DNA from: Oasisia sp. SBJ-2009
Taxonomy: Eukaryota; Annelida; Polychaeta; Sabellida; Siboglinidae
DNA: 64,000 bases
Reading direction: 5' to 3'
NCBI GenBank assembly: GCA_964017155.1
Contig: OZ024863.1
Coordinates: forward strand, 44,351,330-44,415,329
A model generated the notes under the pieces. The model was given only the letters and a program-made list of their open reading frames with translations. It was not told the origin of the DNA and searched no databases. Below, one piece after another: positions 43,201 through 49,335 of this stretch. A program made the position numbers and the translations under genes. How positions within the stretch are numbered: the stretch's first letter is position 1; the number at the start of each line of letters is the position of its first letter.

Positions 43201-43724
43201 TGGTGGTGGTGCCAAGAACTGATCGAGAAACACGCGAAATTACTGCACGGCGATCAGTGAAGCATGACCACAAGGGCGCTCTGTAGACACGCGAAGATGC
43301 AATAATGATAAGGACAATAAAATAAAAACACAATACTGGAGGGTCACGCGAGGCACAGGCATGCGTGCGTGTACGTGCACGCATGCACACTGCAACAGAC
43401 TGGTATTAACACTCGCTCCTGTGCACGCACGCATGTGTGCACTCATGCACGCTCGCTCACAAATGCGCAGATGCTGACAAAGACAACGGATATGGCAGCA
43501 TTTAGATAATTCCGATTTCCGCTATGTGATAGGAACATACAGAAAAACTGTCAAAGCACACACGCACACGCGCATGCATGTAGCACACAAACACTGTCAC
43601 ATGATTACTTACCACCTTTGACCCCTCTGATGCCGGTCATCCGGGCACTGTCAACATGCCCAATGGGCACCAGCAGCAGTAGCAGCAGCTGCAGCAATCG
43701 TAGCAGCTGTGGCAGCCCTTCCAT
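11396..43724 (-). CDS. gp130/domeless-like class I cytokine receptor with an alternative exon array
   Basis: Sixteen exon positions join in frame on the - strand. In transcript order they are: 43613-43724 (coding part), 39052-39330, 37837-37963, one of four alternatives (36918-37120, 32894-33126, 29636-29811, 26788-26954), 24567-24706, 23131-23284, 22596-22684, 21318-21588, 20499-20632, 18347-18536, 17147-17290, 16241-16384, 14996-15083, 14568-14646, 13566-13694 and 11396-12961. The product has 1270-1292 residues: signal peptide, Ig-like D1, D2 with C-x9-C-x-W, D3 with a degenerate WSxWS (WSNNS), D4-D6 fibronectin III, one transmembrane helix, a proline-rich Box1-like segment and a long tail with repeated GYVT. 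This is the gp130/LIFR/Drosophila Domeless plan. It should sit in the plasma membrane and signal through JAK/STAT after cytokine binding. Every domain D2-D6 spans two exons with phase-1 introns at domain borders, as in vertebrate gp130. The ligand is unknown. Confidence 0.9.
12962..13565 (-). other. Receptor intron with (TA)n run
   Basis: It contains a (TA)n microsatellite at 13021-13062, about 60 bp upstream of the last exon's acceptor. I see nothing else. Confidence 0.7.
13566..13694 (-). CDS. Receptor exon 15: membrane-proximal cytoplasmic segment
   Basis: The acceptor GGTTATTTCAG and donor GTATGT bound a phase 0 to phase 0 exon of 129 bp. It encodes QIIEEEDDTMPDPTVDG and ends RENFENDELER. 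The hydrophobic start followed by an acidic cluster resembles Box2 in position and composition; this is an inference. Confidence 0.8.
13695..14567 (-). other. Receptor intron with a 39-bp triplication
   Basis: The unit aacacagaaacacctagaag, with gttcaaccaagtgtatcaat, recurs three times with a 39-bp period at about 14080-14205. The rest is unique sequence. Confidence 0.75.
14568..14646 (-). CDS. Receptor exon 14: juxtamembrane Box1-like segment
   Basis: The acceptor TTTCTGCTGTAG and donor GTAAGT bound a phase 2 to phase 0 exon. It encodes KCKKSLERYKTLGIAPPERP followed by VTSLPP. The basic stop-transfer cluster and the proline-rich segment are where Box1, the JAK-docking site, lies in class I receptors. 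The match is by position and proline content, not by a strict consensus. Confidence 0.82.
14671..14750. repeat. (TG)n/(TGCG)n microsatellite
   Basis: A GT-rich simple repeat 25 bp outside the Box1 exon, in the intron before it. Confidence 0.85.
14875..14945 (+). mobile_element. SINE 3' fragment
   Basis: It reads agtgtaaaacacttctgacc, then gtcctgagg and cactgcgctatataaaaact. This is the tail phrase order of the SINE at 19970-20300 (gtaaagcgctttgaacgg, gaggactagata, cgctatataagaact). Confidence 0.6.
14996..15083 (-). CDS. Receptor exon 13: transmembrane helix
   Basis: The acceptor TGTGTCGTAG and donor GTGAGT bound an exon of 88 bp, phase 1 to phase 2. It encodes GLTRGAIAGAAVAAGFVAII followed by VLIGVVATI, one membrane-spanning helix of about 25 residues with small-residue (GxxxA-like) packing positions. 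A single-exon transmembrane segment is usual for gp130-type genes. Confidence 0.9.
15330..15412 (-). mobile_element. Penelope-like element fragment (GIY-YIG endonuclease)
   Basis: On the - strand the reading NYIGETARPLSTRIKEHM is followed by PRSMKDVKC and a stop. Y-I-G-E-T-x-R-x-L-x-x-R-x-x-E-H is the signature of the GIY-YIG endonuclease of Penelope-like retroelements. A stop precedes it and the frame shifts upstream, so it is a dead fragment. Confidence 0.6.
15553..16085. repeat. Duplicated intronic segment, copy 1 (with satellite expansion)
   Basis: It is nearly identical to 17883-18313, from cataatttacagatcactca at the start to cttgtagcaaaaacc at the end. This copy is 102 bp longer because of a 9-bp array at its centre. 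It sits in the intron between exons 12 and 13. Confidence 0.92.
15843..15963. repeat. (TTGTATGAC)n nonanucleotide array
   Basis: About 13 near-perfect copies of a 9-bp unit lie in duplicated segment copy 1. The sister copy has only one to two units. Confidence 0.95.
16241..16384 (-). CDS. Receptor exon 12: second half of D6
   Basis: The acceptor GTTGCTGTAG and donor GTATAC bound a phase 1 to phase 1 exon of 144 bp. It encodes ITKLSADKIYKVKVVSESPL, a standard fibronectin III E-F loop and F strand, and ends FIEMKVRRS before the membrane. Confidence 0.85.
16470..16650. repeat. Diverged about 80-bp tandem duplication
   Basis: The phrase agctcatcat, with atgaaaccagttctt and gacatcc/gacatac, through tataataca and tcaaattgataaaag, occurs twice in succession in the intron upstream of exon 12. 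Confidence 0.7.
17147..17290 (-). CDS. Receptor exon 11: first half of D6 (fibronectin III)
   Basis: The acceptor GTCCTGACAG and donor GTGACA bound a phase 1 to phase 1 exon of 144 bp. It encodes LKAPKQVRFADHQESDSLRV, then EWTRPSC and NFLVIYCLDDECQ. The donor lacks G at +5, but the frame join to the next exon is clean. Confidence 0.84.
17341..17531. repeat. (CA)n/(CACG)n microsatellite
   Basis: A long CA run with a CACG core (17390-17445). It lies 51 bp upstream of the exon 11 acceptor in transcript sense. Confidence 0.95.
17883..18313. repeat. Duplicated intronic segment, copy 2
   Basis: This is the sister of 15553-16085 in the same orientation, lacking the nonanucleotide expansion. It ends 33 bp from the exon 10 donor. 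Confidence 0.92.
18347..18536 (-). CDS. Receptor exon 10: second half of D5
   Basis: The acceptor CATTATTTCAG and donor GTGAGC bound a phase 0 to phase 1 exon. It encodes SLAITLDHHRYSEYIFAISV and ends MLWSDCTYAIGKG. The EYIFAISVE segment is the F strand. The donor end lies 33 bp from one copy of a duplicated intronic segment (17883-18313). Confidence 0.86.
18725..19080. repeat. Diverged about 170-bp intronic tandem duplication
   Basis: Two successive blocks share the order ttgacaattatt/ctgacagttgtt, tgccaaaaa, ttttaaatg, ttaattctg, gacattttggg/gacattctggg, aaaaggg, ttccac and atccaaccctt. They are old and diverged. Confidence 0.65.
19970..20300 (+). mobile_element. tRNA-derived SINE
   Basis: The head carries A-box-like tggctcagggg and B-box gggttcgaatcc at tRNA spacing, so it can bind TFIIIC. 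The body has ctggctatagaca, agccgagatggtgt and gtaaagcgctttgaacgg. The tail ends ctatataagaacttgcc. Related, more decayed pieces lie at 4690-4925 and 14875-14945. It lies in the intron between exons 9 and 10. Confidence 0.85.
20499..20632 (-). CDS. Receptor exon 9: first half of D5 (fibronectin III)
   Basis: The acceptor TGTGCTTCAG and donor GTCAGG bound a phase 1 to phase 0 exon. It encodes PARPGTFIVQGNSTGIYLNW, then NYTIYWCEGS. The B-strand Trp and the C-strand YTIYWC pattern are typical for gp130 membrane-proximal domains. There are two NxT/S sites. Confidence 0.87.
20790..21040 (-). mobile_element. tRNA-derived SINE of a second family, - strand
   Basis: On the - strand the head has GGTGGTCGCGCATTAGAGCG and B-box GGTTCAATCCC. 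The body follows with CTTTCGGAAGAGACACTAAA, CCGGTGGTCCC and AAGATCCC. This is the widespread invertebrate SINE body with the CTTTCGGATGAGAC, then GGTCCC, then AAGATCCC order. It lies in the intron between exons 8 and 9. Confidence 0.75.
21318..21588 (-). CDS. Receptor exon 8: second half of D4
   Basis: The acceptor TTATCTTTGCAG and donor GTGAGT bound a phase 0 to phase 1 exon of 271 bp. It encodes LATRVRYSML (strand C), ATYRAELMLRKDQAYRIVVD and KNAAGYNN, the strand E-F-G pattern of a fibronectin III domain. NDT is a possible glycosylation site. Confidence 0.85.
21651..22206. repeat. 24-bp minisatellite (about 23 copies)
   Basis: The unit ccataatctacgttacattt plus ccat repeats with point changes only, so two frames stay open for about 190-200 codons. 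Those frames are not genes: they are pure repeat, in an intron antisense to the receptor. Confidence 0.95.
22596..22684 (-). CDS. Receptor exon 7: first half of D4 (fibronectin III)
   Basis: The acceptor TTTCACCCACAG and donor GTAAAT bound a phase 1 to phase 0 exon of 89 bp. It opens VPGAAPVVTPGGFVTAD and ends with IIVHWT, the strand B Trp that fibronectin III domains conserve. Confidence 0.82.
22840..23003. repeat. (GT)n and (AT)n microsatellites
   Basis: GT-rich runs at 22840-22905 are followed by a pure AT run at 22934-23003, between exons 6 and 7. Confidence 0.9.
23131..23284 (-). CDS. Receptor exon 6: second half of D3 with WSxWS-like motif
   Basis: The acceptor ATCGTTTCAG and donor GTGAGT bound a phase 0 to phase 1 exon. 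It encodes VTLQNLTPYTDYEISVTG and then GFWSNNSSLKYRT. WSNNS lies where class I receptors have WSxWS, at the G strand of the second cytokine-binding domain. It keeps the first Trp-Ser and the last Ser and has Asn in place of the second Trp. Confidence 0.88.
23285..24566 (-). other. Receptor intron (exon 5 to 6)
   Basis: It holds the LINE fragment at 23892-24057 and a C-rich run. I see nothing else. Confidence 0.7.
23892..24057 (+). mobile_element. Non-LTR retrotransposon ORF C-terminal fragment
   Basis: The + strand reads TTYTATTSPTAGQMSFFPRT, then IPEWNSLPQEIV, AAKSLDCFKCRL and a TAA stop. SFFPRTIxxWNxLP-x-x-IV-x-A-x-SLDxFK is the usual C-terminus of LINE reverse-transcriptase proteins (CR1/Jockey-like). 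No RT core is present. A C-rich low-complexity stretch follows at 24065-24110. Confidence 0.75.
24567..24706 (-). CDS. Receptor exon 5: first half of D3
   Basis: The acceptor GACGTTTCAG and donor GTCAGT bound a phase 1 to phase 0 exon. It opens VQPDPVSNLTVSGRG, the V-x-P-x-P-x-N-L-x-V start of a cytokine-binding D3 domain, followed by LELTWLSPARN and LYKILYKS. Its first codon (Val) is completed by the last G of any exon 4 variant. Confidence 0.9.
24707..26787 (-). other. Receptor intron between exon 4D and exon 5
   Basis: A 2.1-kb intron. It includes a short cluster of ggatgctgggtaa-like repeats (25185-25260). I found no further D2-like exon or mobile element. Confidence 0.65.
26788..26954 (-). 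CDS. Alternative exon 4D: second half of D2, variant D
   Basis: The exon has acceptor CCACTTTTAG, donor GTACAG, 167 bp, phase 2 to phase 1, and supplies 55 residues, the shortest variant. It encodes RGVFPCPNPSNNYCTWRRR, then LGKVYRLAMRAANILGTEES, and ends DSSAI. It is the last copy, 2.1 kb before the first D3 exon. Its fit to the D2 consensus is as good as that of 4C. Confidence 0.85.
26955..29635 (-). other. Receptor intron between exons 4C and 4D
   Basis: A 2.7-kb intron. It contains a fibronectin-like open segment at 28296-28480 (see findings) and AT-rich sequence at 28560-28760. A + strand open tail of about 40 codons at 27474-27602 (DVDILGLPKAQPDLKTLLDL) may be LINE debris, since an aataaacttatcttatct tail follows at 27715. 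Confidence 0.5.
29636..29811 (-). CDS. Alternative exon 4C: second half of D2, variant C
   Basis: The exon has acceptor CTCGCATGCAG, donor GTAGAG, 176 bp, phase 2 to phase 1, and supplies 58 residues. It encodes KPHYYGCPHVSYNSCMWM, then the F-strand YYMEVEATNELG, close to the Y-x-V-x-A-x-N-x-x-G consensus of fibronectin III domains, and ends NTNNI. It lacks the extra N-terminal Cys of 4A and 4B. A perfect TACTAAC branch-site match lies at 29839-29845 (complement), with a trinucleotide array just beyond it. Confidence 0.85.
29855..30245. repeat. (TAG)n-type trinucleotide array beside exon 4C
   Basis: About 390 bp of degenerate TAG/TTG/CAG/TAA triplets. On the transcript strand it reads as an (ACT)n-like array that ends about 44 nt upstream of the exon 4C acceptor. 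The long Ser-, Leu- or Tyr-rich frames across it are repeat artefacts. Confidence 0.93.
31740..31880. repeat. Degenerate CCGCTACC minisatellite
   Basis: Imperfect copies of ccgctaccca, ccgcggcaac and ccgctaccac, GC-rich in an AT-rich setting. On the transcript strand they are G-rich (GGTAGCGG). A CpG-rich simple run lies at 32025-32075. Confidence 0.75.
32894..33126 (-). CDS. Alternative exon 4B: second half of D2, variant B
   Basis: The exon has acceptor CCCTATCCGTAG, donor GTATCG, 233 bp, phase 2 to phase 1, and supplies 77 residues, the longest variant. It opens SHCVQMCANENLL with two extra Cys and a longer N-terminal insertion, then YKCPHVTRLQYCTWRTHDG and YYLMVMVKSR. The CP-CTW core matches 4A and 4D. 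A later acceptor in the same phase (TTCAG before GCCCGGC) could give a shorter form that skips the extra cysteines. Confidence 0.82.
34135..34302. repeat. (CA)n/(CACG)n microsatellite
   Basis: CA runs around a core of about 11 CACG units at 34235-34280. Confidence 0.95.
36060..36215. repeat. AT-rich (TATA)n low-complexity run
   Basis: Interrupted TATA/TACATA repeats in the array intron. Confidence 0.9.
36918..37120 (-). CDS. Alternative exon 4A: second half of D2, variant A
   Basis: The exon has acceptor TGTCTTGTAG, donor GTAAAC, 203 bp, phase 2 to phase 1, and supplies 67 residues. It encodes KGCRRNNCQRARCPHPRANT followed by CTW, then KVYLVIVALTSELSAG (F and G strands), and ends NTSMR. The CP-x6-CTW pair is the second disulfide of a cytokine-receptor D2. 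It carries two extra Cys before that pair, which 4C and 4D lack. It is the first of four homologous exons, 716 bp downstream of exon 3. A second GTAAAC inside the exon (36931-36936) would be phase 0 and break the downstream frame. Confidence 0.85.
37837..37963 (-). CDS. Receptor exon 3: first half of cytokine-binding domain D2
   Basis: The exon has acceptor TGTTCCCAG, donor GTGAGT, and runs from phase 1 to phase 2. It opens EYPVKPRITE and contains CLVYNWQKMVCRW. This is the C-x9-C-x-W signature of class I cytokine receptors, at the start of D2. It ends TLYWSL plus two bases (CT) of a Leu codon that every one of the four alternative exons can complete. A minisatellite fills the intron immediately upstream in transcript sense. 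Confidence 0.92.
37985..38580. repeat. Two-unit minisatellite flanking exon 3
   Basis: Two alternating related units of about 34-37 bp: one built on ggctactactggtctatagt, the other on ggctattactggtttgtagt, each followed by cacagataaca. About 16 units. It begins about 20 bp outside exon 3 in the upstream intron. Confidence 0.93.
38581..39051 (-). other. Rest of the intron between exons 2 and 3
   Basis: It includes a two-copy repeat of about 50 bp (ccaagacctgtaactgaccc and ccaagaccagtaactgaccc, with ggtcacgcga) at 38775-38875. I see nothing else. Confidence 0.7.
39052..39330 (-). CDS. Receptor exon 2: Ig-like domain D1
   Basis: The acceptor TTTTCCAG and donor GTGAGT bound a phase 1 to phase 1 exon of 279 bp. 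It encodes one Ig-like domain: DTLVVNC at strand B, then FFKFGNTRLD, and SGHIFCYAVG at strand F. The two Cys give the expected disulfide. NCT, NSS and NMT are possible N-glycosylation sites. A single N-terminal Ig-like domain on one exon is typical of gp130-type receptors. Confidence 0.85.
39331..43612 (-). other. Receptor intron 1 (signal peptide exon to Ig exon)
   Basis: A 4.3-kb intron. It contains the GTCC array at 41757-41858 and short CA/CACG runs near 43370-43450 and 43555-43580. I found no coding segment. Confidence 0.65.
41757..41858. repeat. (GTCC)n microsatellite
   Basis: GTCC units interrupted by a GCCC block. The Ser/Pro/Arg-rich frame across it is an artefact. Confidence 0.95.
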
Positions 43725-43790
43725 CTGATTCCTCTATTTTCTCCACAACGGTTTTCGTCACTTCATCTCTCGAGTGCGGCATTCATTCAT
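43613..43790 (-). CDS. Receptor exon 1: 5'UTR end and signal peptide
   Basis: The acceptor TTTGATTGCAG lies just above 43790 and the donor GTAAGT just below 43613. Translation starts at 43724: MEGLPQLLRLLQLLLLLLVP, a clear hydrophobic signal peptide, probably cut after the GHVDSA stretch. An in-frame TAG nine bases before the ATG supports this start. Three upstream ATGs (43790, 43786, 43782) precede it in other frames. The acceptor means at least one more untranslated exon lies upstream. The exon ends in phase 1. Confidence 0.85.
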
Positions 43791-46325
43791 CTGCAATCAA
43801 AGGTACACGAAAGGTGAATAAGGTGAGGTATGCTGATGACAGACATTCTATTGTGTGAGTGACTGTGACGCACTTAGATGCCTGGGCGACGTCATGAACT
43901 TCTTGGAAAAGAAGAGATGGGTATGAGTCACGTGCAGCCCGCCACAAATGTTGTAGTTACGTTATGGAATGTGTAAAGAACCTAGAGTACATATCTCGGC
44001 TACGACTACAATAAATTAATCAACTGTCATGCAAAACTTGATACAAATAGGTTGGTGACAAGTTTATGATGTTCACTTGTCTGACTGCATTTGTATAAAG
44101 TCAACATGACCGCTACATCAACCTGAGTGGGTATGTGGACAATGCAAATAGGACAATGTTCACAAATGTCTGCAAAAGCTGATGCCATGCACAGACACAC
44201 ACGCACGCGCGCGCACCCACACATGCACACACATACACACATTGTTCTGTAATGTCATCTCACAAGTCAATACCCGCAGGGCTATCTTCTACTACACTGC
44301 TTCATAGAGCACATTGTACTCATTTGATGCTGCGGGCTTGATAAGCTCATGTGACGCAACACTCAAAGCACGACTATACAAGGATCACACATCGGAACAC
44401 CATCGCTCAAGGAAAGATCATCCGATTGCTTACTTCGGTCCACAGGTATGAAATCCAATACTGCCAACCATGACAAATGCGCATTTTCTCTAAGGGTTCT
44501 TTCATAGGCCATAACAACAAACTCGCACAGTTGAATTATCAAACTGGTCGGCGGCAACCTTTGGCAACCTTGGACATTTCATCCACTCATCCATTGCAAC
44601 TTATCCACTGAGATGAGCAGGTGACAAGACCTGCTATGACAATCTCTTTATCCAAGTTTCTGCCATGCTTCAAGTGATAATAAATGTTAACAACATCTTT
44701 TTAGGGAAAACATACACACAAGAGAAGCGCTTATATTTTTTTCATGTTACTACACCAACATGTATTCACCAGTTTTATTTGTGCTGCTTGTGCATACTAA
44801 AAATAGTTGTGAGAAAATGTGAAGTCATTTGAGTCTACAGAAATAAACATTTGCTAACAACAGTTATGTGTACAATATACCAAAACAAATTACAGTAAAA
44901 TTATAGTAAATATATTGTTCATGGCTCCAATAATGGTTTATTTTAGTATGATTTACTTACTTTGGAGCATATTGTTGAAGCGAGTACGGGTCGAAACGTC
45001 GTACTCGCTTCGACAATATGCTCCAAAGTAAGTAAATCATACTAAAGTAAAATTATATCTTTTACGATTACATTGACATCACATTTTATCTTGAAAGCAG
45101 TTTATTAAACCAAATAATTTGACTTGAACACTGCCCAAATGCCAGAACTTTGTTCTAAGAGGCAGCAATTAACACTTTCATCTCTTACAGAAATTCACTG
45201 TCTATAACCATCATATTTTCCGATTACCAATGTGGTTCATAATATAATAGCAATAACAGTGCTAATTGCTAAAACTGCCCTAAAACATAACTCCAGGACA
45301 AACTACACCAGTAAAACCCTCAGGTCAACCAACTTTATTAAAAGTACAGGTTTGTTTTAGAAATTAGATTAAATCAGCAAACATTCATAAATTTAAATTT
45401 AGCCTATTTCAGCAATCAAACAGCACAAAAATATAGGTGTTGTATATTTTTGCTAAGAATTACACGGACAGTCTCCTGGGTTGTGCTTTCAAACATAAAC
45501 TCACCGGACACACTAACGATTTCTTGTGACTGATAAAACATTAAAAACCTAGCCTTAGACTCAGAGGCAGAATGTTTTATTGACTGAAATTTGATCAAAC
45601 AATTCTACAAGTCTTAATTAGATTTTCAACATTGGTCTTCTACTATTAACAAGTCCGTCTGTTACGCATTATACAACACACACACATGGCTAATCAATGT
45701 GTTTACTAAGACAGTGGGTCAAGCCGGGTGCAACACGTATTGTCGTAAATAAAGCACATGTTCACAAAGAGAATAATTAATGTAGTCGCGCTGTTTACAA
45801 TCCACAGTAGATTAATCGTCCCACACGCCAATAGAGTTACCTGAAATAACCCGCTGCACCCCTGGTGGATAACTTAACAACCATATGCCAACAGACTATT
45901 GTAGCTGGTTGCCCATGACGACACGATCACTGTCAAAAATATTTTTAAACTATCAGATCAGCAGACATGCCAGATTAACAATGACACTTCCCGTTCTTTA
46001 ACCAAAATCACCACGATTACATCAGAATGCAAAAACCAGCCGATCTTACACCACTTTGAGCAATATCAAATGTAAATGAGCATACTTTGATGCATAAGTG
46101 CCTCTGGATGTGGCATACCTTTTTAAAGTGTCGTTTCATTGTATTCAAATGACGTCAGCCACTCATGATACAGACACAGATACACCATGAGTCATGACCC
46201 GTAGTGACACCGGGCAGAGTGAGTCCCAACACAATCATATATTGCATTGTCATCACTGTTAAAACATCACTGGAAATATATACCACTGGCAAAATCTGTC
46301 ATCTCAGGTAGATCCAACTCGAACT
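43791..46325. other. Intron or 5' flank of the receptor; no gene seen
   Basis: AT-rich unique sequence, a CA run near 44195-44240 and the inverted repeat at 44942-45046. No conserved frame. Confidence 0.6.
44942..45046. repeat. Near-perfect 47-bp inverted repeat, 11-bp spacer
   Basis: The left arm 44942-44988 and right arm 45000-45046 are complementary at 46 of 47 positions; the one mismatch could form a G:T pair. The spacer is ggtcgaaacgt. As RNA or single-stranded DNA it would fold into a long hairpin. Confidence 0.95.
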
Positions 46326-46329
46326 GAGC

Positions 46330-46935
46330 ATACCCATTGAACATGCCACGTGACTGTCCCAGTTCAACGTACCAACTGAACATCCCAGTTTAATGTACCA
46401 ACTGAACATACCAACTGAATGTACCAATTGAATGTACAACTGAATGTACCAATTGAGTGTACCAATTGAATGTACCAATTGGATATACCAACTGAATGTA
46501 CAAATTGAATGTACCAACTGAACATACCAATTGGATATACCAACTGAATGTATCAATTGAATTTACCAACTGAACATACCAATTGGATATACCAACTGAA
46601 TGTACCAACGGAATATACCAACTGAACATACCAACTGAATATACCAACTGAATATACCACCTGAATGTACCAACTGAATATACCACCTGAATGTACCAAC
46701 TGAATATACCACCTGAATGTACCAACTGAACGTATCAACTGAATGTACCAACTGAATGTACCAATTGAATGTACTAACTAAATAAACCAACAGAATGTTA
46801 GAACTGAACATACCAAGTAAATGGATCAACTGAAACTGGCCGTCACGGGCCAATGAAACATAAGAACTGAAGGTATCAATGGAATTGACCAAGTGAATTG
46901 ACCATGTGAATGTATGACTGAATGAACTAACTGAA
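46330..46935. repeat. 13-bp minisatellite (about 46 copies)
   Basis: The unit is gtaccaactgaat, with variants ataccaactgaa, gtaccaattgaa and gtaccacctgaa. The long - strand frames with repeated WYIQLVHSV are repeat artefacts. Confidence 0.95.
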
Positions 46936-48950
46936 TGTGCCAATTAAATGGTAAGGCACTACTTCACATACAAGTTAAAATCGACATACAAAATCTGATA
47001 ATTCAGTCTGCTGAAGAACAATTAGTCCAATGAAATGACAAATCAAGTTTTACCAATTTTCTCTAAAAGAAATTGTTGATGCTTCTGATTACGCATAATA
47101 TTATGTATTCAGGTGAAATGTTCTACTGGCACACATAGTTCAGGATCTTACAATTTCAGGCTCTAGTCACTGGTCACCGGTGAAAGGTCTTCACCTCTGG
47201 CTTATACAGTTATACTACACAATAAACGTTCCTGTTACCGGGTTGATTTGGTACGTTTTGATTTGATCAATCAAAAATGAAATGCCTGGTTGGTTTTATT
47301 GGCCGTCGTCCATACATGAACACTTCAAGTAGAACAATAGTGGTCTGCTCTTAGGGAACCTGAATGGATTACTTGACAGTTCAATTCTGCCTGTTGGCAT
47401 TTCAAACCCAGGATAATTGTGTTCACCACACAAGTGATTGGTCCTTCTTCAGGCATTTAGACTATAGAAAGTAAAATGGTTCACATGAGGAATTTCAAAA
47501 TACACGTTTTTGGTGCATACTCTCCTAGAGCAGATAATATGTGTTAACAAGTTTTATAGAGACCTGTAAGATGCTGAGTTATTGTGTTGTTACCATGTAG
47601 ACCTTCAAGGTCACCAAACAGCTATTCAAACAATCTAAATAACGGCAACACTATTTCACAACATGGCACTGTTAAACATGTGATAAATAGTTTTTGTTCA
47701 AACGAGTTTCTCTGTTGATAAAAATCAGTTTGAGTGGGTGCCAGCTGATAATGTAATGGAACTGATAGTACAAATGGTTAGTGCTTGGCACGCATGATAA
47801 ACAGTGGGATGGCCAGAATTCATCTGAGAATATTTCAGATAGAAGAAAAAACTCATATCACAACGCCAATGAGCATATAATTTGCTAGACGTAGCAAATA
47901 TTGGCAGGACTTAGAGTTAATATTCAGGAGACATCTAGAAACACGCATTAGCTAGCCTATTTTTTAACTCTGTACATTTCAAGTTCATTTTTATGCCAAC
48001 AACTGCAGATACCATCTTAGTGTTATTGTTACGAGTATGATCAATTGTCCAAAAAACTTCCATCAACCTTTTATGAATTATTTCTCCGACATCTGTCCTT
48101 GGTAAGCCGAGCCAGATCCTGATTGATTCACGTGTTAAATTATGAAGCACTCACTCCAATGTGGAGTCATTGACGTCATGATGTGAGACCCTGTGTAGCT
48201 CAGCAGGTATTATTACTTACCTCAACCTATGTGTACTGGAGTAGTCGACATAGGTAACCAGCAAACAAACACACGCACAGGTAAACAAAGGTAAGGAAGG
48301 GGCAAGCCGCGGGTCTAATGATTACGAAAGACTTTAATTAGTAATCACTCAGTGAGATCTCTATATCGGCGTGCCATTTAATGTTGTCACCAACCACGGC
48401 CACAGATATGTGTAGGTGCATTTTACCTCACACCATTACTATTAATACATACGAATAAGGTTTATTTTAAACGTTATATTTATGTTCATCAAGGAAAACA
48501 CTTAATATGTTAACACAACATTTTGCTTTAGAGGATATGAGACAATGAAAGTACATGGATTAATTAATTAAATAACCATGCTAATTGTTTAATTAATTAA
48601 TTAATTAATTAATTAATTAAGTAGTTGTTCTGTCCAGAGATATGTGTACACTGATTGCCACGTTCATCTCCTTTTATATGCTATATTACACGCTATGTAT
48701 GTTTAGGATATGTCACCTGTTTTAACATTTCATTACACTCAGCTGACTCTTAGTAATTTAATGTCACACACTTCTATGTATTTAGAATAAAAATATAAGT
48801 AAATAATAATCAACAGACGTGAATAAACAAAAGAATTCTCAACTCCTCAGATGTAGCAGGTACCTAATAAAAATAGATGTTTGTAATATGAAAAATATTG
48901 TTTTGTTGCAGAGAGACTTATTTTACACACTCAGTGTGACGGTGCATTGA
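46936..48950. other. No gene seen
   Basis: AT-rich unique sequence with a TTAA/AATT tetranucleotide run at 48573-48620. No conserved frame. Confidence 0.6.
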
Positions 48951-49335
48951 ACAAAAGTAATGCAATCCCATAATGCATCTGTGACAATGCGTTGGTTACA
49001 CATTCATGGCAACTGTGAACTACACAAAAGTAACACAATCCCACAATGCATCTGTCACAATGTGCTGGTTACACATTCATGGCAATTGTGCACTACACAA
49101 AAGTAACGCAATCCCACAATGCATCTGTGACAATGCGTTGGTTACACATTCATGGCAGCTGTGCACTAAACAAAAGTAACGCAATCCCACAATGCATCTG
49201 TCACAATGCACTAGTTACACATTCATGGCAACTGTGAACTACACAAAAGTAACGCAATCCCACAATGCATCTGTGACAATGCGCTGGTTACACATTCATG
49301 GCAACTGTGCACTAAACAAAACTAACACAATCCCA
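48951..49335. repeat. 73-bp tandem repeat (about 5 copies)
   Basis: The unit starts acaaaagtaacgcaatccca and includes caatgcatctgtgacaatgc and ttacacattcatggcaactg. Copies are very alike, so the array is young. Confidence 0.95.

Noticed and set aside
44942..45046. Hammerhead ribozyme (GAAAC...GTC seen in the spacer region)
   Set aside because: The CTGATGA core element and the three-stem layout are absent; only a simple hairpin is supported.
46299..46943. - strand frames with repeated WYIQLVHSV
   Set aside because: Translation of a 13-bp minisatellite; all frames are equally open.
48951..49335. CRISPR-like direct repeats
   Set aside because: Head-to-tail satellite without unique spacers, in a eukaryotic genome. 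The same reasoning excludes 21651-22206 and 37985-38580.
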